Below, one piece after another: positions 9,078 to 18,357 of a stretch of DNA of 64,000 nt. Numbering within the stretch: position 1 is the first letter of the stretch; each line of letters starts with the position of its first letter. The position numbers were made by a program, and so were the translations under genes. The DNA is from Maricaulis sp947259345 (lineage in GTDB: Bacteria > Pseudomonadota > Alphaproteobacteria > Caulobacterales > Maricaulaceae), in the NCBI GenBank assembly GCA_965217205.1, contig OZ244254.1, positions 1,364,001-1,428,000 of the forward strand, given 5' to 3'. The notes beneath the pieces were generated by a model. It worked only from the letters and a program-made list of their open reading frames with translations. It had not been told where the DNA came from and made no database searches.

Positions 9078-11354
9078 TCAGCCGGGGACCTTGTTCAGGT
9101 CATAGGCGGCAATACCCGCGAGATTGACGATATCGGTCACATTCGCTCCCAGACGCGCGATCTGGACCGGCTTTTCAAGACCAACCAGCATCGGACCAAT
9201 CACTGTCGCCCCGCCCGCCGCCTTGAGCAGGCGCACGGCAATGGACGCCGAGTGGATCGCCGGCATGATCAAGACATTGGCCGGCTGGGTCAGCCGCGAG
9301 AACGGGTAGAGTGTGTGGTGGTCCGGGTCGAGCGCGACATCGGCTGCAAGCTCGCCCTCATACTCGAAATCTGCGCCCTCGGCATCGAGAATTTCGACGG
9401 CCTGCTGGATCTTGGCGGTCCGCTCACCTGGCGGATTGCCGAAACTGGAATAGGACAGGAAGGCCAGATGCGGGGTGATGCCGAACCGGCGAGCGGCATT
9501 GGCAGTGACCACAGCAATTTCGGCCAGCGCCTGCGCATCCGGAAATTCCGTGACCGATGTGTCGCCAATGACCAGGCTGCGCCCGCGCGTCACCGCGATG
9601 GTCACTCCGACTGGCCGGCTGCCCTCAATCGGGTCCAGCACAAGCTCGACCTCATTCATGACCACGTTGGAGTGCCGCGTCACGCCGGTGACCATACCGT
9701 CGGCATGGCCCATTTTCAGCATGCAGGCAGAGAAAACATTCCGGTCATTGTTCACGCGCCGCTGGACATCCCGGCGCAGATAGCCCCGCCGCTGAAGGCG
9801 CTCATAAAGATAGTCGGAATAGTCGGCATTATACTCGGACAGACGCGCATTGCAGACTTCAAGTGAGCCGGCCGGAATGCCTAATTCTTTCATATTGGCA
9901 GCGACGACGTCCTCGCGCGCGACCAGAACAGCCTTGCCCAGGCCCTGGGTCTGGAATGCGTGCGCCGCGCGGATGACGGCCGGCTCTTCCCCCTCGGCAA
10001 ACACGATGGTCTTTTGTTCTGCACGGATGGAGGCAGAGATGCGCTGCTGGACGGCGGCTGTCGGATCGAGGCGGCGTGCCAGGACTTGTTTGTAGGCATC
10101 CGCGTCCTCGAGCGGCCGGCGCGCCACGCCGCTATCAATCGCTGCCTGCGCCACGAAAGGCGGCACCCAGGAGATAAGCCTCGGATCGAATGGCGTCGGG
10201 ATGATGTAATCAGGCCCATACTGCAGGCGATCAACCTTGTAGGCCTGAGCGACTTCATCAGGCACATCTTCGCGCGCCAAGGCGGCCAGGGCGCGCGCCG
10301 CCGCGATCTTCATCTCTTCATTGATGGTCCGAGCCCGCACATCGAGCGCACCACGGAAGATATAGGGAAATCCGAGAACATTGTTGACCTGATTGGGATA
10401 ATCAGACCGACCGGTCGCCATGATAACATCATCACGGACCGACTTGACCTCTTCCGGCGTAATCTCCGGCGTCGGATTGGCCATGGCGAAGATGATCGGA
10501 TTTGGCGCCAGGGACGCAACGATTTCCTTGGTAAAGACACCCGCTGCCGACAGACCGAGCAGGACATCCGCGCCCTTCGCCGCATCCGCGAGGGTGCGCT
10601 TATCCGTCTTGATCGCGTGCTTGTTCAGACGGTCATGACCGCCCGGACGCCCCTCATAGACCACACCGTCAATGTCCACAACGATCGTGTTTTCCGACTT
10701 CACGCCCATCGACTCGATTAATTCGAGGACGGTGAGGCCGGCCGCACCGGCACCGCAAAGGACGACTTTCAGGTCTTCCATTTTGCGGCCGGTCAGGTCG
10801 CAGGCATTGATCAGGCCGGCAGCAGCAATAATCGCCGTACCGTGTTGGTCATCGTGGAAAACCGGAATGTTGAGCTCGTCTCGCAAGCGCGTTTCGATCT
10901 CGAAACATTCCGGGGATTTGATGTCTTCCAGATTGATGCCGCCGAATGTGTCGCCGAAACCGCGCACACATTCGATGAACTTGTCCGGGTCGGTATAGTC
11001 GACCTCGATATCGACAGCGTCGATGTCGGCAAAGCGCTTGAAAAGCACCGCCTTGCCTTCCATCACCGGCTTTGAAGCCGCCGGGCCGAGATTGCCAAGG
11101 CCTAAAATGGCAGTCCCGTTCGACACGACGGCGACCATATTCCCCTTCGAGGTATAGTCGTAAACCGACTCCGGATTCTCTGCGATCGCGCGCACGGGTG
11201 CGGCCACACCCGGACTGTAGGCCAGCGCGAGGTCGCGCTGCGTCGCCATGGGCTTGGTCGCAGCCACGGACAGCTTTCCGGGCGTTGGTTTCATATGAAA
11301 AACAAGCGCGTCAGCGTCGAGTTGATTGTCCGCGCGATAGGTCGATTCAGCCAT
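9078..11354 (-). CDS. maeB: NADP-dependent malic enzyme with phosphotransacetylase-like domain
   Basis: Oxidative decarboxylation of malate to pyruvate, giving NADPH. The 758-residue length is that of MaeB-type fusions. Residues 1-430 hold the malic N-terminal and NAD(P)-binding domains (AYSPGVAAPVR, GNMVAVVSNGTAILGLGNLG, VLCGAGAAGLTVLELI). Residues 430-758 match the phosphate acetyltransferase family (IVFAEGEEPAVIRAA, GMVTGVTRHSNVVMNEVELV). In MaeB proteins this second domain is generally regulatory and binds acetyl-CoA. The ATG at 11354 is preceded by GGGGTGA. It is monocistronic, downstream of nnrDE on the same strand. Confidence 0.96.
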   Translation of the reverse strand: MAESTYRADNQLDADALVFHMKPTPGKLSVAATKPMATQRDLALAYSPGVAAPVRAIAENPESVYDYTSKGNMVAVVSNGTAILGLGNLGPAASKPVMEGKAVLFKRFADIDAVDIEVDYTDPDKFIECVRGFGDTFGGINLEDIKSPECFEIETRLRDELNIPVFHDDQHGTAIIAAAGLINACDLTGRKMEDLKVVLCGAGAAGLTVLELIESMGVKSENTIVVDIDGVVYEGRPGGHDRLNKHAIKTDKRTLADAAKGADVLLGLSAAGVFTKEIVASLAPNPIIFAMANPTPEITPEEVKSVRDDVIMATGRSDYPNQVNNVLGFPYIFRGALDVRARTINEEMKIAAARALAALAREDVPDEVAQAYKVDRLQYGPDYIIPTPFDPRLISWVPPFVAQAAIDSGVARRPLEDADAYKQVLARRLDPTAAVQQRISASIRAEQKTIVFAEGEEPAVIRAAHAFQTQGLGKAVLVAREDVVAANMKELGIPAGSLEVCNARLSEYNADYSDYLYERLQRRGYLRRDVQRRVNNDRNVFSACMLKMGHADGMVTGVTRHSNVVMNEVELVLDPIEGSRPVGVTIAVTRGRSLVIGDTSVTEFPDAQALAEIAVVTANAARRFGITPHLAFLSYSSFGNPPGERTAKIQQAVEILDAEGADFEYEGELAADVALDPDHHTLYPFSRLTQPANVLIMPAIHSASIAVRLLKAAGGATVIGPMLVGLEKPVQIARLGANVTDIVNLAGIAAYDLNKVPG

Positions 11355-11425
11355 ATTTCACCCCAGGGGAAGGACGTGGAGCGACCCTGCACCGCTGCGC
11401 GACAAGTGCCAAGCCCCGCAAACGC

Positions 11426-12937
11426 TTAGCTTCCATGCGTGAGCAGATGACCAAGCGCCGCTTCTCGACGCCGGCGCCGGCCCAATGCCTGCAGGACCTC
11501 GGGCAGGACTTCCGGCAGGTCTTCGGCAATCAGGCCTGCTCCGAGCTGCCGACCGGCGTCACCGTGCAGCCAAGCAGCACCAGCTGCCGCGTCATCTGGC
11601 GCCATGCCGGATGCGAGGCCTGAAGCGATGATTCCGGTCAACACGTCCCCGCTGCCCGCGGTCGCGAGCCACGGACTTGCATGACGATTGATCCGCGGTG
11701 TCATACCTGGCGATGCGATTACCGTTGCCGGCCCTTTCAAAAGGACTGTGCAACCCGCGGTCTCGGCGGCTTCGATGGTTCGGTCGAGTTTGTTGGTTCT
11801 GTCCCGGCCAGAGCCGAATACCCGATCAAACTCTCCCTGGTGCGGGGTAAGTACACAAGCCGCATGCAGGGCCTGGAACAGGGTATCAGGACACTCTGCA
11901 AAACTGGTCAAGGCGTCGGCGTCCAACACCAATGGCATGCCGGCCGAGAGCGCCGACAAGACCGCATCGTGGGTTGCCTCCCCCACCCCCATGCCGGGGC
12001 CAAGCACAGCAGCTTGGGCTCTCAAATCCGCGAGGAGGCGCGCCGTGTCGCTACCGCCCGTCCAGCGGGCCAGCATCTCAGTTGTCAGGTGGGAGGCGTT
12101 GACCAGGGACGCTGACGGTGGTGAACAGACCGTGACCAGGCCAGCACCGGAGCGCAAGGCGGCCCGGGCCGCCAGGCGGGCAGCGCCAGTCGCACGGGCG
12201 CCGCCGGAAAAAACCGCGACGCGGCCGCGTTGATGCTTGTGCGCTGTCCCGTCAGAAAGGCGGACCTCCGGCCAGTCAGGAGGAGCATTCTCACGCGCGA
12301 TCGGCGCGACCACATGCTGCCAGCCTTCAGGGACTCCGATATCCGCACAGACGATTTCACCACACATTTCAGCAAATGGCTCGATGATGTGAGCCGGCTT
12401 GCGGGCATGAAAGGTCACGGTCAGCGCCGACCTGAACGCTGCCCCGGTGATGGCGCCGGCGTCGCCTGGCACGCCGCTGGGCAGGTCGATAGCCACAACC
12501 GTGACCGATTCGGCCCTCAGCTGCTCGATCCAACGCTCCGGCTCACCGGCAATTGGTCGTGACAACCCGGCCCCGAAGAGCGCGTCAACAACCAGTCTCT
12601 CGCCCGAATAAACAGCCTCCGCAGCGCGCTCGGTCTCGTCACCCCAGACACCCAGCGCCCATGCGGCATCGCCGGTCAGGAGGTCTGGATCGGCGAACAA
12701 AACAACACGGACAGGCCAACCAGCCGCTCGTAATGACGCCGCCGCAATCAGGCCGTCCCCGCCATTATTGCCGGGCCCGGCCAGGATCAGCGTTGGACGC
12801 GGCGCCCAGCGGGCCCGGATCGCTGCACTGACGGCTACCCCGGCCTTGTTCATAAGGCTCTGAGAGCTCACGCCGTTTTCAGCCGCAAAACGGTCGCATC
12901 GGGCGCAGTCGTCGGTGGCGAGGATATCATTCAACAT
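11426..12937 (-). CDS. nnrDE: Bifunctional NAD(P)H-hydrate epimerase / ADP-dependent dehydratase
   Basis: Repairs NAD(P)HX, the hydrated form of NAD(P)H. About 503 residues. The N-terminal YjeF_N epimerase domain has GPGNNGGDGL and the catalytic-region DLPSGVPGD. The C-terminal carbohydrate-kinase-like dehydratase has AVFSGGARATGAARLA, GPGMGVGEAT, LDADALTSFAE, LTPHQGEFDRVFG and the terminal AGSGDVLTGIIASGLA. I preferred the start MLNDILATDD at 12937, which fits family N-termini; an in-frame ATG at 12979 would add 14 residues. Neither has a strong Shine-Dalgarno. It is divergent from glnB. Confidence 0.93.
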   Translation of the reverse strand: MLNDILATDDCARCDRFAAENGVSSQSLMNKAGVAVSAAIRARWAPRPTLILAGPGNNGGDGLIAAASLRAAGWPVRVVLFADPDLLTGDAAWALGVWGDETERAAEAVYSGERLVVDALFGAGLSRPIAGEPERWIEQLRAESVTVVAIDLPSGVPGDAGAITGAAFRSALTVTFHARKPAHIIEPFAEMCGEIVCADIGVPEGWQHVVAPIARENAPPDWPEVRLSDGTAHKHQRGRVAVFSGGARATGAARLAARAALRSGAGLVTVCSPPSASLVNASHLTTEMLARWTGGSDTARLLADLRAQAAVLGPGMGVGEATHDAVLSALSAGMPLVLDADALTSFAECPDTLFQALHAACVLTPHQGEFDRVFGSGRDRTNKLDRTIEAAETAGCTVLLKGPATVIASPGMTPRINRHASPWLATAGSGDVLTGIIASGLASGMAPDDAAAGAAWLHGDAGRQLGAGLIAEDLPEVLPEVLQALGRRRRREAALGHLLTHGS

Positions 12938-13067
12938 TGACGCACCATTGTGAGGCAGCCCTGCCCGTTTATTAGGCATATAGTCTGGCGGCTGCGAGCG
13001 AGTCCCATTTCTGTCTTGTCACCCCGCAGCCCGTGTCTAGCGTCGACTTGAGATCATGGAGTCCGTG

Positions 13068-13406
13068 ATGAAGAAAATCGAAGCCATCATAAAACCCTTC
13101 AAGCTTGATGACGTGAAGGAGGCCCTGCAGGAAATCGGTGTGCAAGGCCTGACGGTCATCGAAGCCAAGGGGTTTGGTCGGCAAAAAGGGCATACCGAAC
13201 TCTATCGCGGCGCCGAATACGTCGTCGACTTCCTGCCCAAGATCAAGATCGAACTGGTGCTTCCCGCCGACCGTGTGGACGCCGCTGTCGAAGCCATCCA
13301 GACCGCGGCCCAGACCGGCCGGATCGGTGATGGCAAGATTTTCGTCAGCCCGATCGAAAGTGTCATTCGCATCCGGACCGGCGAGACCGGCCGGGATGCC
13401 CTCTAA
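13068..13406 (+). CDS. glnB: Nitrogen regulatory protein PII (GlnB type)
   Basis: 112-residue trimeric signal protein that senses 2-oxoglutarate and ATP/ADP and controls glutamine synthetase adenylylation and NtrB. The T-loop has Tyr46 and the uridylylation site Tyr51 (GHTELYRGAEY); the C-terminal signature SVIRIRTGETGRDAL is present. The start at 13068 (MKKIEAIIKPFK) has GGAG 8 bases upstream and matches the family length; the in-frame ATG at 13056 would add four residues. It is followed 32 bases later by glnA, the classic glnBA operon. Confidence 0.97.
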   Translation: MKKIEAIIKPFKLDDVKEALQEIGVQGLTVIEAKGFGRQKGHTELYRGAEYVVDFLPKIKIELVLPADRVDAAVEAIQTAAQTGRIGDGKIFVSPIESVIRIRTGETGRDAL

Positions 13407-13438
13407 TCCAACTCGACCAGCAATCCGGAGCCTGGCCC

Positions 13439-14842
13439 ATGTCAGACGCAATTCTCAAAAAGCTCAAAGACGAAGACATCAATTATGTCGATCTGCGCTT
13501 TACCGACCCGCGCGGCAAGCTGCAGCACGTCACCTTCGACCGCTCGGAAGTCAATGAGGACTTCTTCGAGGATGGCATCATGTTCGACGGCTCTTCGATT
13601 GCCGGCTGGAAGGCGATCAACGAGTCCGACATGGTGCTCAAGCCGGACGCCTCCTATTGCGAGGTCGACCCGTTTTACCAACAACCGACCGCGATCATTC
13701 TGGCCGACATTCTCGAGCCGGGCACGGGCGAAGCCTATAATCGCGACCCCCGCACCACGGCCAAGAAGGCCGAAGCCTTCCTGAAGGCCTCCGGTGTTGG
13801 CGATACCGCCTATTTCGGTCCGGAAGCAGAATTTTTCGTCTTCGACGATGTTCGCTATTCGACCAGCCAGCAGGATACGGGCTACAAGCTCGATAGCGAG
13901 GAAATGCCCCATAATACCGGCTCGAAATTCGAGGGCGGCAATATGGGTCATCGCCCGGGCCCGAAAGGTGGCTATTTTCCGGTCAATCCGATCGATAGCG
14001 GCCAGGACATGCGGACCGAAATGCTCACCGTTCTCGAAGAGCTCGGCCTGAACCCTGAAAAGCATCACCACGAAGTGGCGCCGGCTCAGCACGAGCTGGG
14101 CATGAAGTTCTCATCACTGACGACGATGGCCGACCGCATGCAGCTGTACAAATATACCGTGCACATGGTCGCTCATGCCTATGGCAAGACCGCCACCTTT
14201 ATGCCGAAGCCGGTCTGGAATGATAATGGCACCGGCATGCACGTCCACCAGTCGATCTGGAAAGACGGCAAGCCGATGTTCGCCGGCGATCGCTATGCCG
14301 ACCTGTCGGAGACCTGCCTTCACTATATCGGCGGCATCATCAAGCACGCGCGGACGATCAACGCCTTCGCCAATGCCTCGACCAACTCCTACAAGCGTCT
14401 GGTTCCAGGCTTCGAAGCCCCCGTCCTGCTGGCCTATTCGGCTCGCAACCGGTCCGCATCGATCCGGATTCCGTGGGTCAGCTCGCCGAACGCCAAGCGC
14501 CTGGAAACGCGCTTCCCGGATCCGGCCGGCAATCCCTATCTGACTTTCGCCTCACTCCTGATGGCCGGTCTCGACGGCATCGAGAACCGCATCGACCCGG
14601 GCGATCCGATGGATAAGGACCTCTACGATCTGCCGGCGGAAGAGCTCAAGGACATCCCGACCGTCTGCCGCTCACTCCGTGAGGCCCTGGAATCGCTCGA
14701 CGGCGATCGCGACTTCCTCAAGAAGGGCGGCGTCATGGATGACGACCAGATCGACGCCTATATCGATCTCAAGATGGAAGAGGTTCTGCGCTTCGAAATG
14801 CACCCTCACCCCGTCGAGTTCGACATGTATTATTCCTGCTAA
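13439..14842 (+). CDS. glnA: Glutamine synthetase, type I (GSI-beta)
   Basis: ATP-dependent ligation of ammonia to glutamate, as a cytosolic dodecamer. The 467-residue length is typical. Visible are the N-terminal latch (MFDGSSIAGW), the metal and glutamate site (FGPEAEFFVFD, VAPAQHELGMKF), the ATP-site signature (KPVWNDNGTGMHVHQS), the Asp50-type loop and the adenylylation site Tyr396 in KDLYDLPAEE. The last feature puts it in the adenylylated beta subclass, consistent with control by GlnB upstream. GGAG lies 8 bases before the ATG. A strong terminator follows. Confidence 0.98.
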   Translation: MSDAILKKLKDEDINYVDLRFTDPRGKLQHVTFDRSEVNEDFFEDGIMFDGSSIAGWKAINESDMVLKPDASYCEVDPFYQQPTAIILADILEPGTGEAYNRDPRTTAKKAEAFLKASGVGDTAYFGPEAEFFVFDDVRYSTSQQDTGYKLDSEEMPHNTGSKFEGGNMGHRPGPKGGYFPVNPIDSGQDMRTEMLTVLEELGLNPEKHHHEVAPAQHELGMKFSSLTTMADRMQLYKYTVHMVAHAYGKTATFMPKPVWNDNGTGMHVHQSIWKDGKPMFAGDRYADLSETCLHYIGGIIKHARTINAFANASTNSYKRLVPGFEAPVLLAYSARNRSASIRIPWVSSPNAKRLETRFPDPAGNPYLTFASLLMAGLDGIENRIDPGDPMDKDLYDLPAEELKDIPTVCRSLREALESLDGDRDFLKKGGVMDDDQIDAYIDLKMEEVLRFEMHPHPVEFDMYYSC

Positions 14843-14877
14843 TTCAATCAGTTCAGACCGAAATCTCGGCGAAATCA

Positions 14878-14909
14878 GCGGCCGGACATGCGTCCGGCCG
14901 CTTTCTTTT
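14878..14909 (+). terminator. Rho-independent terminator of glnBA
   Basis: A perfect 10-bp stem (GCGGCCGGAC / GTCCGGCCGC) with loop ATGC is followed directly by TTTCTTTT. It lies 36 bases after the glnA stop and separates glnA from the autotransporter. Confidence 0.9.
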
Positions 14910-15011
14910 GCATCCAGCGCACCCGATACGGTCGACGAGCGCGCGGGCTTTCGCTACAAATCATTCCTCATTCGACCAGCCCCTTTTGGGGAAGTCCTGT
15001 CAGGAGTTCGT

Positions 15012-18000
15012 ATGCGTCGCCGTTTCTTGTTCGCCAGCGCCCTTGCCACGCTGACCGTTACAGCTCCTGCCGCTTTCGCAGATCGCGAAATCACCGACGA
15101 AATCACCACGCCTGTCGCCACTTCCACGGCGGGCGATGGCGGGGTTGCCGACAATATTGTCATCTCGACCGGCGGTCGGGTCACCCTCGTTCCAAACGAG
15201 ACGGCGATCACAATCGACAGCGACAACAATGTCACCAATAGCGGCTCCATCGTTATCGAAGGCGATGATGATGGCGGCGTCGGCATCCATGCGATCGGCG
15301 GCAATACCGGCGATATTACGCATGCCGGGACCATTCAGGTTGTCGCAGAAACGCGCGCGGCCGATACCGATGATCCCGCTGATGGCCGCGTGGACGGCCC
15401 AATCGCCATCGGATCGAACCGGGTGGCCATTCTTGTCGACGGGGCTGCCGTCTTCACCGGCGACATCGTGGCGTCTGCCGGCAGCACGATGACAGTGATC
15501 GGAAATGACTCGGCCGGCCTGCGCTTGCTGACAGGTCTGGACGGCAATATCAGTACGGCGGGCCTGATCCGCGTCATCGGCGATAATAGCTTCGGTGTCG
15601 AGCTTCGCGGCGATGTCACGGGCGATGTCACCTTGAACGGGCGCTACGAAGCCAACGGGGAAGACAGCGGCGGCATCCTGATCGCCAGCGACATTGATGG
15701 CGCGTTGAGCATTGGCGGCACCGTCAATGCAACCGCTTACCGCTTTCTGGGTCGACCCGGTGAAGACACGCGCAACGCGTTGGAGCCGGAAGACCGTGCC
15801 GACAGCGCGTCTCCAGTCCTGGTCAATGGTAATGTTGGCGGCGGTATTTTCTTCAGCGGCTTCTCCGCAGATCGGCCGAGTACGCCCTCCGCCAATATCT
15901 CTGTTCGCGGCTCCGCGCCGGCCGCTCACATCCTCGCCAATGCGACCTCCGGCGACATTGTGCTCGGCGAAGTCGTCCTGGAAGCCATTCCGGACGATCC
16001 GGACACGGCCGATGTCGATGAAAGCGTCGAGGCCGAGCTTATCGGCTACGCACTCGTCAATCGCGGCAATATCCAGTCCGCCGGCAATCTGGACGGAGTC
16101 GACACCGTTTCACTGCTGGTCAATGGCACAGATGGCCATACGGTCAGCCTGACGGGCGGCTTCCTCAATGAAGGCGACATCGGCGGTTCGGCCTGGGCCG
16201 GACAATCCACCGGTGTCCTGATGGGCAATGGCGCGATTGTTCCAACCTTTGCCAATGCCGGAAACATCCTGATCCGGACCAATGGCGACGGCGCCCATGC
16301 CCGGGGCGTGTATCTGGATACCGGCGCAAATGTTCCCACCCTGGTCAACTCGGGCATCATTGACGCGACCTCGCTGAACGGCGGCGGCGCGACCGCGCTG
16401 ACCGACGCCTCGAACTCGCTGACCATGATCGAGAATACCGGGGAGATCGCAGCCTACCACCTCAATACCCTGCCAGGCAGTGATCCGCAGGTGGATGATT
16501 TGGTTGCCATAGACCTCTCCTCCAACACAGTCGGCACGACCGTACGCCAATACCGCGCAGCGGATGCCGAAGATGAATTTGTTGAACAAATCATAGGCGA
16601 AATACGCTTCGGCGCCGGCGATGACAGGCTGCAAGTCGAGACAGGCGCCGTCTCAGGCGATCTCAGCTTTGGCGATGGCGCGGACGAGCTGATCATTTCC
16701 GGTGGCACCGTGACCGGCGCCCTCAGCGATTCCGACGGCAATCTCTCCATCGAGGTCGACAATGCCGGGCTGAGCCTGGGCGCCAGCACCAATGCTGATA
16801 TCACGACCGCCCGCTTCGGTGACGGTTCGGTTATCCGCTTCCAGATTGATGATCAAACGAGTACGGCGGCCAGCCTGACCGCTTCCGGCGACATTACTTT
16901 CCAGTCCGGCTCGCGTGTGGCTGCAACACTGGCCAACCTGATTGGCGATGGCGCTACCTATGTCGTGGTGTCCGCGAACAATCTCGTCATCGAGGAAAGC
17001 CTCGACATCCTGCAAAACACCGAGGCCCCTTGGCTGTACGAATCCAGCTTGGAATTCGATCCCAATGATGCCAACGCACTCATTCTGACACTGCGCCGCC
17101 GCACGGCCGAGGAGTTGGGCATGAATGCCAATCAGGGCGCGGCCTATGCCGCAGCGCTGGAAGGATGGCAGGGCAATGAAGCACTGGGCCAGGCGATCGC
17201 CTCCCTGCTGACGCAGGACGAGTTCTTCGCCGCTTACGACCAGTTGCTACCGGAATACGCCGCTAGCGCAATCCAGTTTGCGCTCGCCGCCAATGACAGC
17301 TCGGTGGGCGCCCTCGCCAACCGCCTGGAAGCTGTGCGTCGCAGCCCGGACGAGACTGGTGGGTTGTGGATTCAGGAATTCGGTTACTTCGCCGATCGTG
17401 CTGGCACCGCTTTCGGTCCGGGTTATCGCGGTCACGGGATTGGCGTCGCGGTTGGTTTCGATCGTCCGATCGGCCCCTTCTATGCCGCGGGTCTGAATTT
17501 CGTCGGCGCAGCCAGCGAAGTCTCGGAAGTCGACGGTGTCGATGATCCGATGAGCGCATTGACCGCTCAAGTCGGCGCCTATGCGGGCGCGCGTACTGAC
17601 ATGTTCGACCTCGATGTCTACGCAGCGGTCGGATATGACAGCTTCGAGCATAATCGCCGTGTCCTGATTGGCGAGTTTGATGCCGCTCCAAGCGCGGAAT
17701 GGACCGGTTGGCATACGTCAGCCTCGGCCCGCATCGGTCGTGACATCGCCTTCACTGACAACTGGTATTTCCGCCCCGCCTTCTCGGTGGATTATCTCCG
17801 TCTGAGCGAGAGCGGATATACTGAAACCGGCGGCGGAATTGGCGTTGACCTGTCAGTCGGCGATCGTGAAACAACCAGCTTCTCCGGCACGGGCCTGATG
17901 ACGCTGGGTGCCCGCTTCGAGAATGACAATTCCTGGTGGGCGCCGACAGTTCGGGTTGGCTTCCGCAACGAGTTCGGCGATTCCGATGCCGAGACGACGG

Positions 18001-18188
18001 CAAGCTTCTCTGATTTCGACGACACTTTCACGCTGCGCTCCCAGTCCATGCCGGGCACGGGCGCAATCTTCGGCTTCGGTATCGCCGCCGGATCCGGATA
18101 TTCCACCTTCTCCTTCGACTATGACGCCGATGTGCGCGAGGACTTCATTCGCCACACCGCTCGCCTGGTCATGCGGATGGTCTTCTGA
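15012..18188 (+). CDS. Autotransporter (type Va secretion) with large beta-helical passenger
   Basis: 1058-residue outer-membrane protein. The signal peptide ends near residue 23 (...TVTAPAAFA), and CAGGAG lies 6 bases before the ATG at 15012; the longer frame into glnA is a shadow. Residues about 30-780 are an Asp/Gly-rich passenger with repeated short strands (GNISTAG, GDVTLNG, GNIQSAGNLDG, NVPTLVNSG), typical of a parallel beta-helix. Residues about 790-1058 form an autotransporter beta-barrel (starts near SSVGALANRLEAVRR) and end in RLVMRMVF with the C-terminal Phe used by the BAM complex. No protease or lipase motif is seen in the passenger, so the exported function is unknown; adhesion is one possibility. 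Confidence 0.9.
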   Translation: MRRRFLFASALATLTVTAPAAFADREITDEITTPVATSTAGDGGVADNIVISTGGRVTLVPNETAITIDSDNNVTNSGSIVIEGDDDGGVGIHAIGGNTGDITHAGTIQVVAETRAADTDDPADGRVDGPIAIGSNRVAILVDGAAVFTGDIVASAGSTMTVIGNDSAGLRLLTGLDGNISTAGLIRVIGDNSFGVELRGDVTGDVTLNGRYEANGEDSGGILIASDIDGALSIGGTVNATAYRFLGRPGEDTRNALEPEDRADSASPVLVNGNVGGGIFFSGFSADRPSTPSANISVRGSAPAAHILANATSGDIVLGEVVLEAIPDDPDTADVDESVEAELIGYALVNRGNIQSAGNLDGVDTVSLLVNGTDGHTVSLTGGFLNEGDIGGSAWAGQSTGVLMGNGAIVPTFANAGNILIRTNGDGAHARGVYLDTGANVPTLVNSGIIDATSLNGGGATALTDASNSLTMIENTGEIAAYHLNTLPGSDPQVDDLVAIDLSSNTVGTTVRQYRAADAEDEFVEQIIGEIRFGAGDDRLQVETGAVSGDLSFGDGADELIISGGTVTGALSDSDGNLSIEVDNAGLSLGASTNADITTARFGDGSVIRFQIDDQTSTAASLTASGDITFQSGSRVAATLANLIGDGATYVVVSANNLVIEESLDILQNTEAPWLYESSLEFDPNDANALILTLRRRTAEELGMNANQGAAYAAALEGWQGNEALGQAIASLLTQDEFFAAYDQLLPEYAASAIQFALAANDSSVGALANRLEAVRRSPDETGGLWIQEFGYFADRAGTAFGPGYRGHGIGVAVGFDRPIGPFYAAGLNFVGAASEVSEVDGVDDPMSALTAQVGAYAGARTDMFDLDVYAAVGYDSFEHNRRVLIGEFDAAPSAEWTGWHTSASARIGRDIAFTDNWYFRPAFSVDYLRLSESGYTETGGGIGVDLSVGDRETTSFSGTGLMTLGARFENDNSWWAPTVRVGFRNEFGDSDAETTASFSDFDDTFTLRSQSMPGTGAIFGFGIAAGSGYSTFSFDYDADVREDFIRHTARLVMRMVF

Positions 18189-18213
18189 TCCATCCTCGCA
18201 GAATTGAACAAAC

Positions 18214-18247
18214 CGGCCCGGCTGCCTCGCAGTCGGGCCGTTTTTTT
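18214..18247 (+). terminator. Rho-independent terminator of the autotransporter gene
   Basis: An 11-bp stem (CGGCCCG-CTG with CAG-CGGGCCG, one G/T mismatch) with loop CCTCG is followed by seven T. It lies 26 bases after the stop codon. Confidence 0.92.
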
Positions 18248-18357
18248 ATGTGGAACATCCTGAAAACGGCTGTCGACGGCTGCACACACAGGCTATCCGC
18301 GCTCGATTCGCTGCGTAGAATTTCCCTTCTGATCGCCGACTCGTGCAAAGTGGACAG

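Noticed and set aside
12980..13067. NtrC or sigma-54 site before glnB
   Set aside because: No GG-N10-GC sigma-54 core or clear NtrC dyad is visible in this short divergent region.
14980..14991. CCCCTTTTGGGG dyad before the autotransporter start
   Set aside because: Only four paired bases; too short to support a regulatory call.
15000..15929. 309-residue open frame on the minus strand
   Set aside because: Antisense to the autotransporter passenger; its repetitive Asp/Gly codons keep other frames open.
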